From NCBI RefSeq assembly GCF_024124905.1, contig NZ_JAMXST010000007.1, positions 1-64,000 of the forward strand: a stretch of 64,000 nt of DNA, read 5' to 3'. This DNA is from Cellulosimicrobium cellulans. GTDB lineage: Bacteria > Actinomycetota > Actinomycetes > Actinomycetales > Cellulomonadaceae. The notes beneath the pieces are model-generated. The model ran no database searches. It was not told where the DNA came from and saw nothing but the letters and a program-made list of their open reading frames with translations. Shown one piece after another: positions 46,005 to 54,841 of this stretch. The position numbers and the translations under genes were made by a program. The first letter of the stretch is position 1. Each line of letters begins with the position of its first letter.

Positions 46005-46961
46005 TCAGGTCGGGTTGCAGCGTGCCGCCATCGTGGCGAGCAGCCCGACGTCGGGCCGCCACGGCTCGAGGTTCCACGTCGCCTTGTCCGGGGCGCCCAC
46101 CGCGTGGCACACGAGCTGGTCGTGCATCGTCGGCGTGTCGGCCTCCGGCTCGGCCGCGACGACCTGCGCCCAGACGAGCTCCTGGCCCGCCTGGCCCGCG
46201 GCGCGCGCCCACGCGGTCGGGTCGACGGCGAGCGACCGTCCGCCCTCGCGCTCGCCCCAGTCGGTGCTCCGCACCGCCTGCGTGCCCAGCGTCACGACGA
46301 CGTCCCAGGCCGCGGGCGGGCCGGTGTCGGTCCCGCTCGTCTCGTCGGCACCGGACGAGGCGTCCGGCGTGGTGCCCGACGGCGTCCCGGTCGCGGGCGC
46401 GAGCGTCACCTCCGCGCGGTGGGCATCCAGAAGCGCGACCCGCACGCCGGGGGCGTCGGGTGCGGGCGGACCGACGACGCGCGGGGCGTCGAGCCCGCCG
46501 ACGGGCGTGCCGGCGTCGTCCAGGACGGTCAGGGTGCCGTCCGGGTGGCGCACGAGCGAGCCGTGCTCGACCGAGACCAGAGCCGGGGCGTCGGCGAGCA
46601 CGAGCGAGACGTCCGACGCGCCCTCCTCGCCCGGGGAGACAGTCGCGGCCGGAGCACCCTCGCCCTCCGCGGTCGACGCGAGCGCGGGCGCCGCGACCTC
46701 GACGGTCGCCGAGCCGACGGGCACCCGCACGACCGTGGGGTCCGCAGTCGTGTCGCCACCTGCCTCTGCTGTGCCGTCGTCGCCGGGCTCGCCGGACGTG
46801 CCGTCCGCCCGGGTCGTCGGGACCGGGCCGTGGCTCGGTGAGGACGTGCCGTCGTCGGGCGTGCACCCGGCGAGGACGACGAGCGCGAGGACGCCGGTGG
46901 CGAGCGCCCGCGTCGTCGCACGGGGGTGGCGCCGCGCACCGGCACGGCCGGGCCGGGTCAC
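46005..46961 (-). CDS. Putative secreted lipoprotein, DUF2599-like C-terminus
   Basis: A 318-residue predicted lipoprotein: positively charged N-terminus, hydrophobic stretch and lipobox LVVLAGC ending at a cysteine near residue 33. A long linker rich in G, T, D and S follows, a low-complexity middle, and a conserved-looking end, HDQLVCHAVGAPDKATWNLE then WRPDVGLLATMAARCNP. That end resembles the DUF2599 family, which I recall from actinobacteria but cannot verify. Its GTG overlaps the NUDIX stop (GTGA). Confidence 0.75.
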   Translation of the reverse strand: MTRPGRAGARRHPRATTRALATGVLALVVLAGCTPDDGTSSPSHGPVPTTRADGTSGEPGDDGTAEAGGDTTADPTVVRVPVGSATVEVAAPALASTAEGEGAPAATVSPGEEGASDVSLVLADAPALVSVEHGSLVRHPDGTLTVLDDAGTPVGGLDAPRVVGPPAPDAPGVRVALLDAHRAEVTLAPATGTPSGTTPDASSGADETSGTDTGPPAAWDVVVTLGTQAVRSTDWGEREGGRSLAVDPTAWARAAGQAGQELVWAQVVAAEPEADTPTMHDQLVCHAVGAPDKATWNLEPWRPDVGLLATMAARCNPT

Positions 46962-47398
46962 GACGGCACGGGGAGCAGGCCCGCCCAGCGCCGGCCGAGG
47001 TCGACGAGCCCCACGCGCCGGAGCGCGTCGACCTCGTCGGGCGTGAACCAGCCGACGTCGTCGGTCGACTCGTCCTCCTCGACGCGCAGCCCGCCGCCCA
47101 CCACGTGGGCGCGGTAGACGATCCGGATCGCGTGGAGCGACCGGTCGCGGTCCTCGGCGCGCAGCCGGTCCTCGGCGTCGATCACGATGCTGTCGACGCC
47201 GAGCAGGCCGTCGAGCTCGACGTCGTAGCCGGTCTCCTCGCGCACCTCGCGGACGGCCGCGGCCTCCGGGTGCTCGCCGGGGTCGATGCCGCCGCCGGGC
47301 AGGGTCCACCCGTCGCGGCCTCCCTCGCTCCAGTGGGGGAGGAGCATCCTCCCGTCCTCACGGACGATCACGGCGTAGGCGGCGACGCGGATCTGCAT
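46958..47398 (-). CDS. NUDIX hydrolase
   Basis: A 146-residue NUDIX protein. The Nudix box is GGGIDPGEHPEAAAVREVRE followed by ETGYD (about residues 38-62), with the metal-binding REVREE core intact. The substrate (a nucleoside diphosphate derivative) cannot be told. CATGAT six bases before the ATG is a possible leaderless promoter. Translationally coupled to the lipoprotein gene, an odd pairing of cytoplasmic and surface proteins. Confidence 0.9.
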   Translation of the reverse strand: MQIRVAAYAVIVREDGRMLLPHWSEGGRDGWTLPGGGIDPGEHPEAAAVREVREETGYDVELDGLLGVDSIVIDAEDRLRAEDRDRSLHAIRIVYRAHVVGGGLRVEEDESTDDVGWFTPDEVDALRRVGLVDLGRRWAGLLPVPS

Positions 47399-47552
47399 GG
47401 ACCCATCATGCGCGACGACCGTCGTCGAGCCCTGCGTCGGCGGCGACCAGGCGGGTCCGCCGCGCCGAGCATGCGAGCCGCCCGCCCCGACGCCCGGACG
47501 GCCGGCATGCTCGACCGGTGGAAGGGGGGACTCTTGCGCGAACAACCGATGT

Positions 47553-47576
47553 CGAATACTCTGAATCAAGTATTCG
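47553..47576. promoter_or_regulatory. PadR operator before padR-ABC operon
   Basis: CGAATACT, eight bases, AGTATTCG: a perfect inverted repeat of the ATACT-N8-AGTAT kind bound by PadR proteins. It ends one base before GGAGG of the padR gene, so the regulator can shut its own operon. Confidence 0.8.
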
Positions 47577-47586
47577 GAGGTGAGCA

Positions 47587-48252
47587 ATGTCCCGTCGTCC
47601 CGTGTCCAACCCGCTCGCGCTCGCCGTGCTCGCGAGCCTCGCCGAGCGACCGATGTACCCGTACGAGATCACGACGACCCTGCGCGAGCGGGGCAAGGAC
47701 GACAGCATCCGGCTCAACTTCGGCTCGCTGTACTCCGTCATCAAGTCGCTCGAGAAGCACGGCTTCATCACGCCGTCGCACTCGGAGCGCGAGGGCAACC
47801 GGCCCGAGCGCGTCGTCTACGAGATCACGGAGGCGGGCAAGGTCGAGGCAGCCGCGTGGCTGCGCGAGCTGCTCGCCGTGCCGTCCAAGGAGTACCCAGA
47901 CGTCGAGGCGGGGCTGTCGCTCATCGCGATGCTCTCGCCCGAGGAGGTCGCGGCGCTCCTGCGCGCGCGCCTCGCGTCGCTCGACAACGAGATCCGCACG
48001 CGCGACGCCGGGCTCGCCGGCGCCGCGGCGGCCGGGCTGCCCGAGATCTTCCTCGTCGAGGCCGACTACCGGCTCGCCATGCTGCGCGCGGAGCGCACGT
48101 GGATCGACCGGTTCGCCGCACGCCTGGAGGCGGGCGAGGTCGGTGGCCAGGACGGCTGGGCCGAGATGGCGCGCCTGCGCGCCGCGGGTGCCTCGCCCGA
48201 GGAGATCGAGGAGGTCGTGCGCCGCCACCTGCCCGCCGACCTCACCCCCTGA
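47587..48252 (+). CDS. PadR family transcriptional regulator
   Basis: A 221-residue PadR protein of the longer subgroup with a C-terminal coiled coil. NPLALAVLASLAERPMYPYEI starts the winged helix, FGSLYSVIKSLEKHGFI is the recognition helix, and ITEAGKVEAAAWL the end; a helical dimerisation domain follows. GGAGGTGA precedes the ATG. The gene is followed by an ABC exporter, so it probably controls drug or metabolite export. Confidence 0.93.
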   Translation: MSRRPVSNPLALAVLASLAERPMYPYEITTTLRERGKDDSIRLNFGSLYSVIKSLEKHGFITPSHSEREGNRPERVVYEITEAGKVEAAAWLRELLAVPSKEYPDVEAGLSLIAMLSPEEVAALLRARLASLDNEIRTRDAGLAGAAAAGLPEIFLVEADYRLAMLRAERTWIDRFAARLEAGEVGGQDGWAEMARLRAAGASPEEIEEVVRRHLPADLTP

Positions 48253-48256
48253 ACCA

Positions 48257-48287
48257 CCGGCGCGCGCCCGACGAGGGCGCGCGCCGG
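48257..48287. terminator. Hairpin after padR
   Basis: Perfect 13-base stem CCGGCGCGCGCCC / GGGCGCGCGCCGG, loop GACGA. Confidence 0.65.
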
Positions 48288-48300
48288 ACGGAGAAAGAGT

Positions 48301-48332
48301 GGTGGCCCGGATGCGCCAACATCCGGACCACC
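48301..48332. promoter_or_regulatory. Hairpin in the leader of the ABC transporter genes
   Basis: GGTGGCCCGGATG, six bases, CATCCGGACCACC; one mismatch. It lies 14 bases after the preceding terminator-like hairpin and 127 bases before the ABC start, and may be a processing or attenuation site. No ligand-binding motif recognised. Confidence 0.45.
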
Positions 48333-48458
48333 GAGCCCGAGTCGTCCCGCCGGAACCGACGGAACTGCTGCGTCAACAGTCACCCAGGGCCCTCCCATGC
48401 TAGCCGCGCGGGAGAGGCCACCCCCGGCGAGACGGCTCCCGACACAAGGAGCCTCATC

Positions 48459-49556
48459 GTGCCCTCCACCACCCGCGCGCGGGAGACGGCGATCGACGCC
48501 GTCGACCTGCGCAAGACCTACCCGGGCGGCCGCGGCCGCCCGCCCGTGCACGCGCTCGACGGCCTGTCGTTCGCCGTGCCCGCGGGGACCGTGTTCGCCC
48601 TGCTCGGCCCCAACGGCGCGGGCAAGTCGACGACGGCCAAGATCCTCACGACGCTCAGCCGCGCGGACTCGGGCACGGCGACCGTCGCCGGCATCGACGT
48701 CGCGCGCCAGCCCGAGCGCGTGCGGCGCGCGATCGGCTACGTCGCGCAGAAGCCCGTGACCGACCCCATGGACACCGGGCGCGAGAACCTCGTCCTCGCG
48801 GGCCGGCTCCAGGGCCTCGGCGCGCGCGCCGCCCGCACCCGGGCGACCGAGCTGCTCGACCGGTTCTCCCTCGCGGACGCGGCCGACCGCCTCGTGAAGA
48901 CGTACAGCGGCGGCATGGCGCGCAAGCTCGACGTCGCGATGGGGATCGTGCACCGGCCGCAGGTCCTGTTCCTCGACGAGCCGACGACCGGGCTCGACCC
49001 CGAGGCGCGCGCCGAGATGTGGGCGGAGATCGAGCGCATGACCGCGCGCGAGAGGATGACGATCCTCCTCACCACGCACTACCTGGACGAGGCCGACCGC
49101 CTCGCCGCGAACCTCGCGATCGTCGACCACGGCCGCGTCGCCGTCGCGGGGACCCCCGACGCGCTGAAGGACGAGCTGCGCGGCGACGGGATCGTCGTCG
49201 AGCTCGCGGCCCCGACCGCCGCGGCGTCCGGGCTGCCCGACGGCGGTGCCGCCCTCGCGGCCCGCGTCACCGCCGCGGTCGGCACGTGCGCGGGCGTCCG
49301 CGACGTGCACGTCGAGGGCCGCACCCTGCGCGCCCGGGCCGACTCGGGCGCCGTCGCGCTGCCCGCCGTCCTCACCGCGCTCGACGCCGCGGGGCTCCCC
49401 GTCGCGTCGGCGACGCTCGCGCGCCCGAGCCTCGACGACGTGTACCTGCGGCACACGGGCCGCACGTTCACGGCCGCGCAGTCCTCCGCGGACGCGCCGG
49501 CCGGGGGCCGCCCGGGAGCCGATGCCGGCGCGACCGTCGAGGGGGTGGCGGCATGA
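48459..49556 (+). CDS. ABC exporter ATP-binding protein (DrrA-like)
   Basis: A 365-residue ATPase. Walker A GPNGAGKST near residue 50, signature YSGGMARK, Walker B LFLDEPTTGLDP and switch TTHYLDEADRLA are intact. The C-terminal domain after about residue 240 resembles daunorubicin-type DrrA extensions. GTG 48459 follows AAGGAG. Its stop overlaps the permease start (ATGA). Likely multidrug export under the upstream PadR. Confidence 0.93.
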   Translation: MPSTTRARETAIDAVDLRKTYPGGRGRPPVHALDGLSFAVPAGTVFALLGPNGAGKSTTAKILTTLSRADSGTATVAGIDVARQPERVRRAIGYVAQKPVTDPMDTGRENLVLAGRLQGLGARAARTRATELLDRFSLADAADRLVKTYSGGMARKLDVAMGIVHRPQVLFLDEPTTGLDPEARAEMWAEIERMTARERMTILLTTHYLDEADRLAANLAIVDHGRVAVAGTPDALKDELRGDGIVVELAAPTAAASGLPDGGAALAARVTAAVGTCAGVRDVHVEGRTLRARADSGAVALPAVLTALDAAGLPVASATLARPSLDDVYLRHTGRTFTAAQSSADAPAGGRPGADAGATVEGVAA

Positions 49557-50341
49557 CCGCCGTCGTGCACACCGGGCTGCTCACCGCGCGGGCGCTGCGC
49601 CAGGGCGCGCGCATCCCCGTGTTCATGGTCATGAACCTCGTGCAGCCCATGATCTGGCTGCTGCTGTTCGGGCAGCTCTTCCAGGCGGTCGTCGAGATCC
49701 CCGGGTTCTCCACGGGCGGGACGTACCTCGAGTTCATCACGCCCGGCGTCGTCATGATGACGGCGATGTTCGGGGCGGCGTGGGCCGGGACGTCGTACGT
49801 GCAGGACATGGACCGCGGCGTCATGGACCGCTTCCTCACGTCGCCGGCGTCGCGCGGCGCGCTCATGGCGTCGACGATGATCTACCAGGCCGTCATCGCG
49901 GTCGGGCAGGCGCTCGTCGTGCTCGCGGTCGCGTGGCTGTGCGGCGCGCGGTTCGGCAGCACGCCCGGCGAGACGACGCTCGGCGTCCTCGCGTTGCTGC
50001 TCGCCGTCGTGCTGCTCACGGCCCTCTTCTCGGCCCTGAGCAACGCCATGGCCCTGCTCACCGGGCAGCAGGAGGCGCTCATCGGCATCTCGCAGCTCAT
50101 CACGCTGCCGCTCATGTTCCTGTCGTCCGCCGTGATGGACACGCGTCTGTCCGCGGACTGGGTGGCCGACGTCGCGCGGTACAACCCGTTCGACTGGGCC
50201 GTCGTCGCGGGGCGCGAGGCGCTCGCCGCCTCGCCGGACTGGGGCGTGGTGTGGGGTCGGCTCGGGCTGCTCGCGCTCGCGGCGGTCGTCATGGGCTGGC
50301 TCGCGACGCAGGCCTTCCGCACCCGCCAGCGCTCGGCCTGA
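49553..50341 (+). CDS. ABC-2 type exporter permease
   Basis: A 262-residue integral membrane protein with about six helices. MVMNLVQPMIWLLLFGQLFQ, FLTSPASRGALMAS and SSAVMDTRLSADWVADVARY-like end (ALSNAMALLTGQQEAL in helix 4 region) match the ABC-2/DrrB family. It forms the channel for the preceding ATPase. A 13-base perfect terminator stem follows. Confidence 0.92.
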   Translation: MTAVVHTGLLTARALRQGARIPVFMVMNLVQPMIWLLLFGQLFQAVVEIPGFSTGGTYLEFITPGVVMMTAMFGAAWAGTSYVQDMDRGVMDRFLTSPASRGALMASTMIYQAVIAVGQALVVLAVAWLCGARFGSTPGETTLGVLALLLAVVLLTALFSALSNAMALLTGQQEALIGISQLITLPLMFLSSAVMDTRLSADWVADVARYNPFDWAVVAGREALAASPDWGVVWGRLGLLALAAVVMGWLATQAFRTRQRSA

Positions 50342-50350
50342 CGCCGCGCA

Positions 50351-50389
50351 CGACGTCCGCCCGAGGCCCACGGCCCCGGGCGGACGTCG
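50351..50389. terminator. Bidirectional terminator
   Basis: CGACGTCCGCCCG (50351-50363) and CGGGCGGACGTCG (50377-50389), perfect, between the convergent permease and APC transporter genes. Confidence 0.8.
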
Positions 50390-50393
50390 TCGC

Positions 50394-51878
50394 TCACCGG
50401 GAGCCGTCGTCGTCGGACTCGTCCGGGACCTCGTCCTCCAGGCGCGACACGTCGGAGAACGCGATCTGGCGGTGCCGCACCGAGCGGTTGTACAGCCACG
50501 TGACGAACGAGAGCAGGACCCCCAGGCCGACGAGCGCGCCCGCGATGACGTACTGCTCCTGCTGCTCGGCGCTGCGCGCCCACGGGCCGGCGAGGTACGC
50601 GCACGTGAGCGCGCCGAGGACCGCGAGCCACGTGCGGGTGCGGAAGTGCTGGTGGTCGACGCGGTCGCGGCGCAGCACGAGGAGCGCGACGTTGACGATC
50701 GTGAACACGACGAGCAGGAGCAGCGACGTCGTGCCGCCGAGCAGCGCGATCGCGTTGGTGCCCGCCTCGGTCCCCGACTGCCGCACGACGTACACGATGA
50801 GCGCGAACGCGATGGCCGTCGTCACGAGGATCGACACCCACGGCGTCCGGCGGAACGGGTGCACCTGGCCGAACGCGCGAGGCAGCACGCCCTGGTTCGC
50901 CATGCCGTAGAGCAGGCGCGACGCCATGAGCATGTTGATGAGCGCCGAGTTCGCGACCGCGAACATGCCGATGAACGGGAAGATCGTGTCGAACGGCAGG
51001 TTCGGCGCCCCCGCCGCGACGACCTGCGTGAGCGCGGACCCCTTCGAGTCGTCCACGAGGTCGCCGACGGGCACGAGCGCGACGGCCGTGATCGCGACGA
51101 GCACGTAGATCGCGCCCGTGATCGACAGCCCGGTGAGCATCATGCGCGGGAAGTCGCGCACGGGGTTCTTGCACTCCTCGGCCATGTTCACCGAGTCCTC
51201 GAAGCCCACCATGGCGAAGAACGCGAGCGTCGTCGCGGCCGTCACGGCGAGGAACACGCTCTTGTCGTCCGCGCTCTCGAACACCACGACGCGGGAGAAG
51301 TCGGCGCGGCCCTGCGTCGTCGCCCACAGCCCGACGAAGATCACGAGCAGCAGGCCGGACAGCTCGACGAGCGACAGCACGACGTTCGCCCGGACGCTCT
51401 CGCCGACGCCCCGGAAGTTGACGAGCGCGACGAGGGCCATGAAGCCGAGCGCGATGAGGAGCCTGCCGTCGCCGCCCGTCGGGAGGGCCAGCCCGAAGCC
51501 GTCGGAGACGAACCCGGCGAACGCGTTGGACGCCGTCGACGCCGACGTGATGCCCGAGCTCATGACCATGAACGCGACCACGAACGTCAGCAGGTGGATG
51601 CCGAACGCCTTGTGCGTGTAGAGCGCCGCGCCGGCGGCGCTCGGGTACTTGGTGACGAGCTCGAGGTAGGAGAACGCGGTGATCGTCGCGACGACGAACG
51701 CGAGCAGGAACGGCAGCCACGCCGCCCCGCCGACCTCGCCCGCGACCTGGCCCGTGAGCGCGTACACGCCCGTGCCGAGGATGTCCCCGACGATGAACAG
51801 GAGCAGGAGCCTGGGCCCCATGACCCGCTTGAGCTCCGGCTGCTGCCGTTCCTCCGTGCGACCCGCGGTCTGGCTCAT
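50394..51878 (-). CDS. APC family amino acid/amine permease
   Basis: A 494-residue transporter with 12 predicted helices. LLLFIVGDILGTGVYALTGQ is the APC helix-1 motif with the unwound glycine region; FFAMVGFEDSVNMAEE is helix 6 and the following loop. The C-terminal tail is acidic and cytoplasmic. AGGGAG precedes ATG 51878. Substrate not decidable; cationic amino acid and polyamine carriers of this group look alike. Confidence 0.9.
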   Translation of the reverse strand: MSQTAGRTEERQQPELKRVMGPRLLLLFIVGDILGTGVYALTGQVAGEVGGAAWLPFLLAFVVATITAFSYLELVTKYPSAAGAALYTHKAFGIHLLTFVVAFMVMSSGITSASTASNAFAGFVSDGFGLALPTGGDGRLLIALGFMALVALVNFRGVGESVRANVVLSLVELSGLLLVIFVGLWATTQGRADFSRVVVFESADDKSVFLAVTAATTLAFFAMVGFEDSVNMAEECKNPVRDFPRMMLTGLSITGAIYVLVAITAVALVPVGDLVDDSKGSALTQVVAAGAPNLPFDTIFPFIGMFAVANSALINMLMASRLLYGMANQGVLPRAFGQVHPFRRTPWVSILVTTAIAFALIVYVVRQSGTEAGTNAIALLGGTTSLLLLVVFTIVNVALLVLRRDRVDHQHFRTRTWLAVLGALTCAYLAGPWARSAEQQEQYVIAGALVGLGVLLSFVTWLYNRSVRHRQIAFSDVSRLEDEVPDESDDDGSR

Positions 51879-51940
51879 GAGAGGCTCCCTCGCGTCTCGA
51901 CGTCCCGAACCTCCATGGAACCCCCGGCCGCGGCCTCGTG

Positions 51941-53038
51941 TCAGCGCGAACGCGCGCGTGTCGCCTCCGGCCCGCCGAACCCGGGGTCGCTCCCCAGGTC
52001 GGCCGGCGGGTGGGGAGTGATCCCGGGCTCGGCGGACGTCGGGCGTGCGCTGGTGGCGTGACGCGGACGTCGGCGCAGGACGCCCGTCGTCGTCGCGACG
52101 CCCAGCAGGAGCACGACGCCGCCCAGCAGCTCGGCCGCGTTCGGCACCTCGTCGAGCACGACCCACGCCGCGAGCATCCCCACGGGCGGCACGAGCATCG
52201 TGAACGGCACCACCGCCGACGCCGGGTACCGGGCGAGCAGCGTGTTCCAGATCCCGTAGCCCACGAGGCTCGCGAGCCACGCGGTGTACAGGGTCGACAG
52301 GACCGGCGCGAGCGTGAGGTGCGTGAGCGCGTGCCCGACGACGTCCGGCCCGTCGAGCGCGAGCGACAGCCCGAGCATGGGGACCGGGACGACGAGCGCC
52401 GACCACACCGTCATCGACAACCCGTCCAGCCCGGGCCGCGAGGAAACGCCCCGGCCCGCCGAGGTAGAACCCTGGTCGGCCGAGGTAGAGCCCTGGTCGG
52501 CCGGGGTAGAGCCCCGGTCTCGCGATGTAGCGCCCTGGTCGCGTCGGCCGGCCCGGCGCGCGACGACGTTGCCCACCGCCCACGACGCCGCGGCGGCGAG
52601 GGTCACGACGAACGCGAGCGCCGGCGTCGACGCGCTGCGCCCCGCGCCGACGACGACGAGCCCGGCGGCACCCACCAGGACGCCGACGAGCTGCGAGCGC
52701 GTCGGCACCTCGCGCAGCGCGGCGGCGGCGAACAGGACGGTGAGCCCGACCTGCGCCTGGAGCACGAGCGACGCGAGCCCGGCGGGCATGCCGAGCGCGA
52801 GCGCGGTGTAGAGCAGGCCGAACTGGCCGAGGCTCATGAACGTGCCGACGAGCAGCACGTCCCGCCAGCGCGCGCGGGGCCGGGGGACGAGGAAGATCGC
52901 CGGGACGAGCACGACGAGGAAGCGCAGGGCGACGAACAGCGTGGGCGGCACGTCGCCCAGGCCGAGGTCGATGACGACGAAGTTCACGCCCCACAGGACG
53001 GCGACGAGGACGGCGAGAAGGGACGAGCGCAGGGGCAT
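51941..53038 (-). CDS. EamA family transporter with palindrome-encoded tail and repeat linker
   Basis: A 365-residue DMT-superfamily exporter with two EamA repeats (about residues 5-140 and 205-325) and ten helices. LWGVNFVVIDLGLGDVPP and the second-half YTAWLASLVGYGIWNTLL are typical. Two oddities: the loop between the halves has four 21-base tandem units giving GSTSADQ-like heptads, and the last 35 or so residues are encoded by a family B palindrome. Divergent from a LysR gene that probably controls it. Confidence 0.9.
   Translation of the reverse strand: MPLRSSLLAVLVAVLWGVNFVVIDLGLGDVPPTLFVALRFLVVLVPAIFLVPRPRARWRDVLLVGTFMSLGQFGLLYTALALGMPAGLASLVLQAQVGLTVLFAAAALREVPTRSQLVGVLVGAAGLVVVGAGRSASTPALAFVVTLAAAASWAVGNVVARRAGRRDQGATSRDRGSTPADQGSTSADQGSTSAGRGVSSRPGLDGLSMTVWSALVVPVPMLGLSLALDGPDVVGHALTHLTLAPVLSTLYTAWLASLVGYGIWNTLLARYPASAVVPFTMLVPPVGMLAAWVVLDEVPNAAELLGGVVLLLGVATTTGVLRRRPRHATSARPTSAEPGITPHPPADLGSDPGFGGPEATRARSR
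51972..52035. repeat. Palindromic element, family B copy 2, inside the EamA 3' end
   Basis: Arms 51972-51996 and 52011-52035 (begin CCGCCGAACCCGGGGTCG) pair over 25 bases with three mismatches. The EamA reading frame runs through the whole element and stops at 51941. Confidence 0.85.
52457..52541. repeat. Four 21-base tandem repeats in the EamA linker
   Basis: Unit similar to GGTAGAGCCCTGGTCGGCCG, spaced exactly 21 bases (anchors at 52473, 52494, 52515, 52536). In frame, each unit adds seven residues, so copy-number change would not break the protein. Confidence 0.8.
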
Positions 53039-53096
53039 GGGTACGAGGGTGCGCCCTGGTCATCGTGCACGTCCAGCGCACGGTCGTGCACAGTTC

Positions 53097-53116
53097 TCGG
53101 TAGCTCTGCTAACCGA
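53097..53116. promoter_or_regulatory. LysR-type binding site in the eamA-lysR gap
   Basis: TCGGTAGCTCTGCTAACCGA: imperfect dyad with T-N11-A character, directly before the lysR -10 TAGCCT (53117-53122), which ends six bases before the lysR ATG. Confidence 0.6.
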
Positions 53117-53128
53117 TAGCCTGGGGTC

Positions 53129-54025
53129 ATGATCGACCTCGCCGCCGTGGACGCGCTGCTCGCCGTCGACCGCACCGGGACCGTGCACGCCGCGGCGCGC
53201 GACCTCGGGTACACGCCGTCCGCCGTCTCGCAGCAGGTCAAGCGCCTGGAGCGCGACCTCGGCGCGCGCCTGCTCGACCGCGAGGGGCGCGGCGTCGTCC
53301 TCACGGCCGCCGGCCGGCGCGTGGTCGAGGAGGGACGCGCGCTGCGCGAGCAGGTCGAGTCGCTCCGCGCGCGTCTGCACGACGCCGGCGCCCGCCCCAC
53401 GGGGACCGTGCGCCTCGGGTCGTTCTCGACGGCGGTGCGCGGCGTCGTCGCGCCGCTCGTCGCGCGCGTGCGGGACGACGTCCCGGACCTGCGCCTCGTC
53501 GTCGAGGAGACCGAGCCGTGGGACGCGGTCGCGGCCGTCGCGGCGGGGACCCTGGACCTCGCGCTCGTGCACCACTGGGAGGGCGTCGGCCTCGCGCTCC
53601 CGCCGAGCCTGCGCGCCGAGGAGCTGTTCCGCGACGAGGCCGACGTCCTGGTGCACGCGTCGAGCCCGCTCGCGGGCCGGGCCGCGCTCACGCCGTCGGA
53701 CCTGCTCGACGAGACGTGGGTCTGCACGCCCGACGGCACCATCTGCTACGAGTGGTTCTGCCACATGTTCGCGCGCGAGCCGCGCGTCCCGCGCATCGAC
53801 TTCCGGTGCCTCGAGTTCGCGTCGCAGGTCGAGGTCGTCGCGCAGGACCTCGCCGTCGCGCTCGTCCCGCGACTGGGCCGGGGACCCCTGCCGTCCGACG
53901 TCGTCGCGGTGCCCGTGCGCGAGCCCGTCCCGACCCGCCCGGTGACGGTCGTGTGGCGCGCGACCATGACCGACGCCCCCGCGGTCCGCTACCTCCGCGA
54001 GCGCCTGCGCGCCGTCGCGCCCTGA
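53129..54025 (+). CDS. LysR family transcriptional regulator
   Basis: A 298-residue LysR protein. The winged helix LLAVDRTGTVHAAARDLGY then TPSAVSQQVKRLERDLG spans about residues 7-45; the effector domain starts near 92 (GTVRLGSFSTA). Apparently leaderless. Divergent from an EamA exporter, the usual pairing for LysR-controlled export of amino acids or related compounds. The effector is unknown. Confidence 0.93.
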   Translation: MIDLAAVDALLAVDRTGTVHAAARDLGYTPSAVSQQVKRLERDLGARLLDREGRGVVLTAAGRRVVEEGRALREQVESLRARLHDAGARPTGTVRLGSFSTAVRGVVAPLVARVRDDVPDLRLVVEETEPWDAVAAVAAGTLDLALVHHWEGVGLALPPSLRAEELFRDEADVLVHASSPLAGRAALTPSDLLDETWVCTPDGTICYEWFCHMFAREPRVPRIDFRCLEFASQVEVVAQDLAVALVPRLGRGPLPSDVVAVPVREPVPTRPVTVVWRATMTDAPAVRYLRERLRAVAP

Positions 54026-54030
54026 CCAGG

Positions 54031-54093
54031 CGCCGAGCTCGGGATCGCTCCTCACCCTCGGCCGTGCGTGGGGAGAGATCCCGGGTTCGGCGG
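54031..54093. repeat. Palindromic element, family B copy 3
   Basis: Arms 54031-54054 (CGCCGAGCTCGGGATCGCTC...) and 54069-54092 with four mismatches. Starts five bases after the lysR stop and probably terminates it. Confidence 0.83.
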
Positions 54094-54192
54094 CACCAAG
54101 GGCGAGGGGTCCGCCGCCGGAACTTCGTGGGCGCGTGGTCCGTTGAGGTCGGCGAGCGCGTCAGCGCCGCACCCGTCCGACGAAGGGGCCCG

Positions 54193-54768
54193 ATGACCGA
54201 GCACGAGCCGACCCGGCGGTCCGCCGACCCGCGCGCCGTGGCGATCGCGGGCCTGATGACCGTCGCCTGGTACGCCGTGCCCGACGTCGTCCGGCCGCGC
54301 TGGGCCCGTGCGCTCGCCAAGACCGCGGTCGCGACGGCGGGTGCCGTGCTCACGGTGACCTCGACCGCGGAGGGTCGCGACGCGCGCGAGGGCGTCCGGT
54401 CGCTGCGCGACGCCGTCCGGTCGCCCGACGACGCCGGCGACCACGTCGCGGCGGCGAGCACCGGGACGACCGGCGGCCCCGGGGCCGAGCCGGCGGACGG
54501 CGCCGCGCGCGAGGACAACACGTACGTGCCGGACCGCGAGGAGCCGACACCGGTCCCGCCCGGCGTCGTCGCGGCCGGAGCGATCGGGGGAGTCGCGCTC
54601 GCGACGACGCTCGCCGTCGCCGGGGAGAAGTGGGTCTACCGCCGCGGGGAGCGGCTGCGCGCACGGGGCGTCCGGCTGCCGCACACGCGCGTCGGGCTCG
54701 TGCTCGGCGCGCTGGCCGTGGCGCTCGCGGCGGCGGAGCCGCTCCTGTGGAACGCTGAGGACCGCTGA
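54193..54768 (+). CDS. Hypothetical membrane protein
   Basis: A 191-residue protein, no family recognised. Hydrophobic stretches at about 15-30, 40-55, 118-135 and 168-185 suggest three or four helices; a hydrophilic D/G-rich loop (about 60-115) separates the halves. ATG 54193 has AAGGGG about 6 bases upstream. Confidence 0.7.
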   Translation: MTEHEPTRRSADPRAVAIAGLMTVAWYAVPDVVRPRWARALAKTAVATAGAVLTVTSTAEGRDAREGVRSLRDAVRSPDDAGDHVAAASTGTTGGPGAEPADGAAREDNTYVPDREEPTPVPPGVVAAGAIGGVALATTLAVAGEKWVYRRGERLRARGVRLPHTRVGLVLGALAVALAAAEPLLWNAEDR

Positions 54769-54841
54769 GGCAGCGACCCGGGCCGGCCCGCCGGCGGGAG
54801 GTCGTGCACCGTGCGGCCTCGCGGACCGGGAGGGGCCGAGG

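Noticed and set aside
47465-47514. Possible further palindromic element (GAGCATGC...GCATGCTC) before padR
   Set aside because: Only eight bases pair perfectly around a long loop; too weak to add to the families.
52457-52541. CRISPR-like array
   Set aside because: Head-to-tail 21-base repeats without spacers inside a coding frame.
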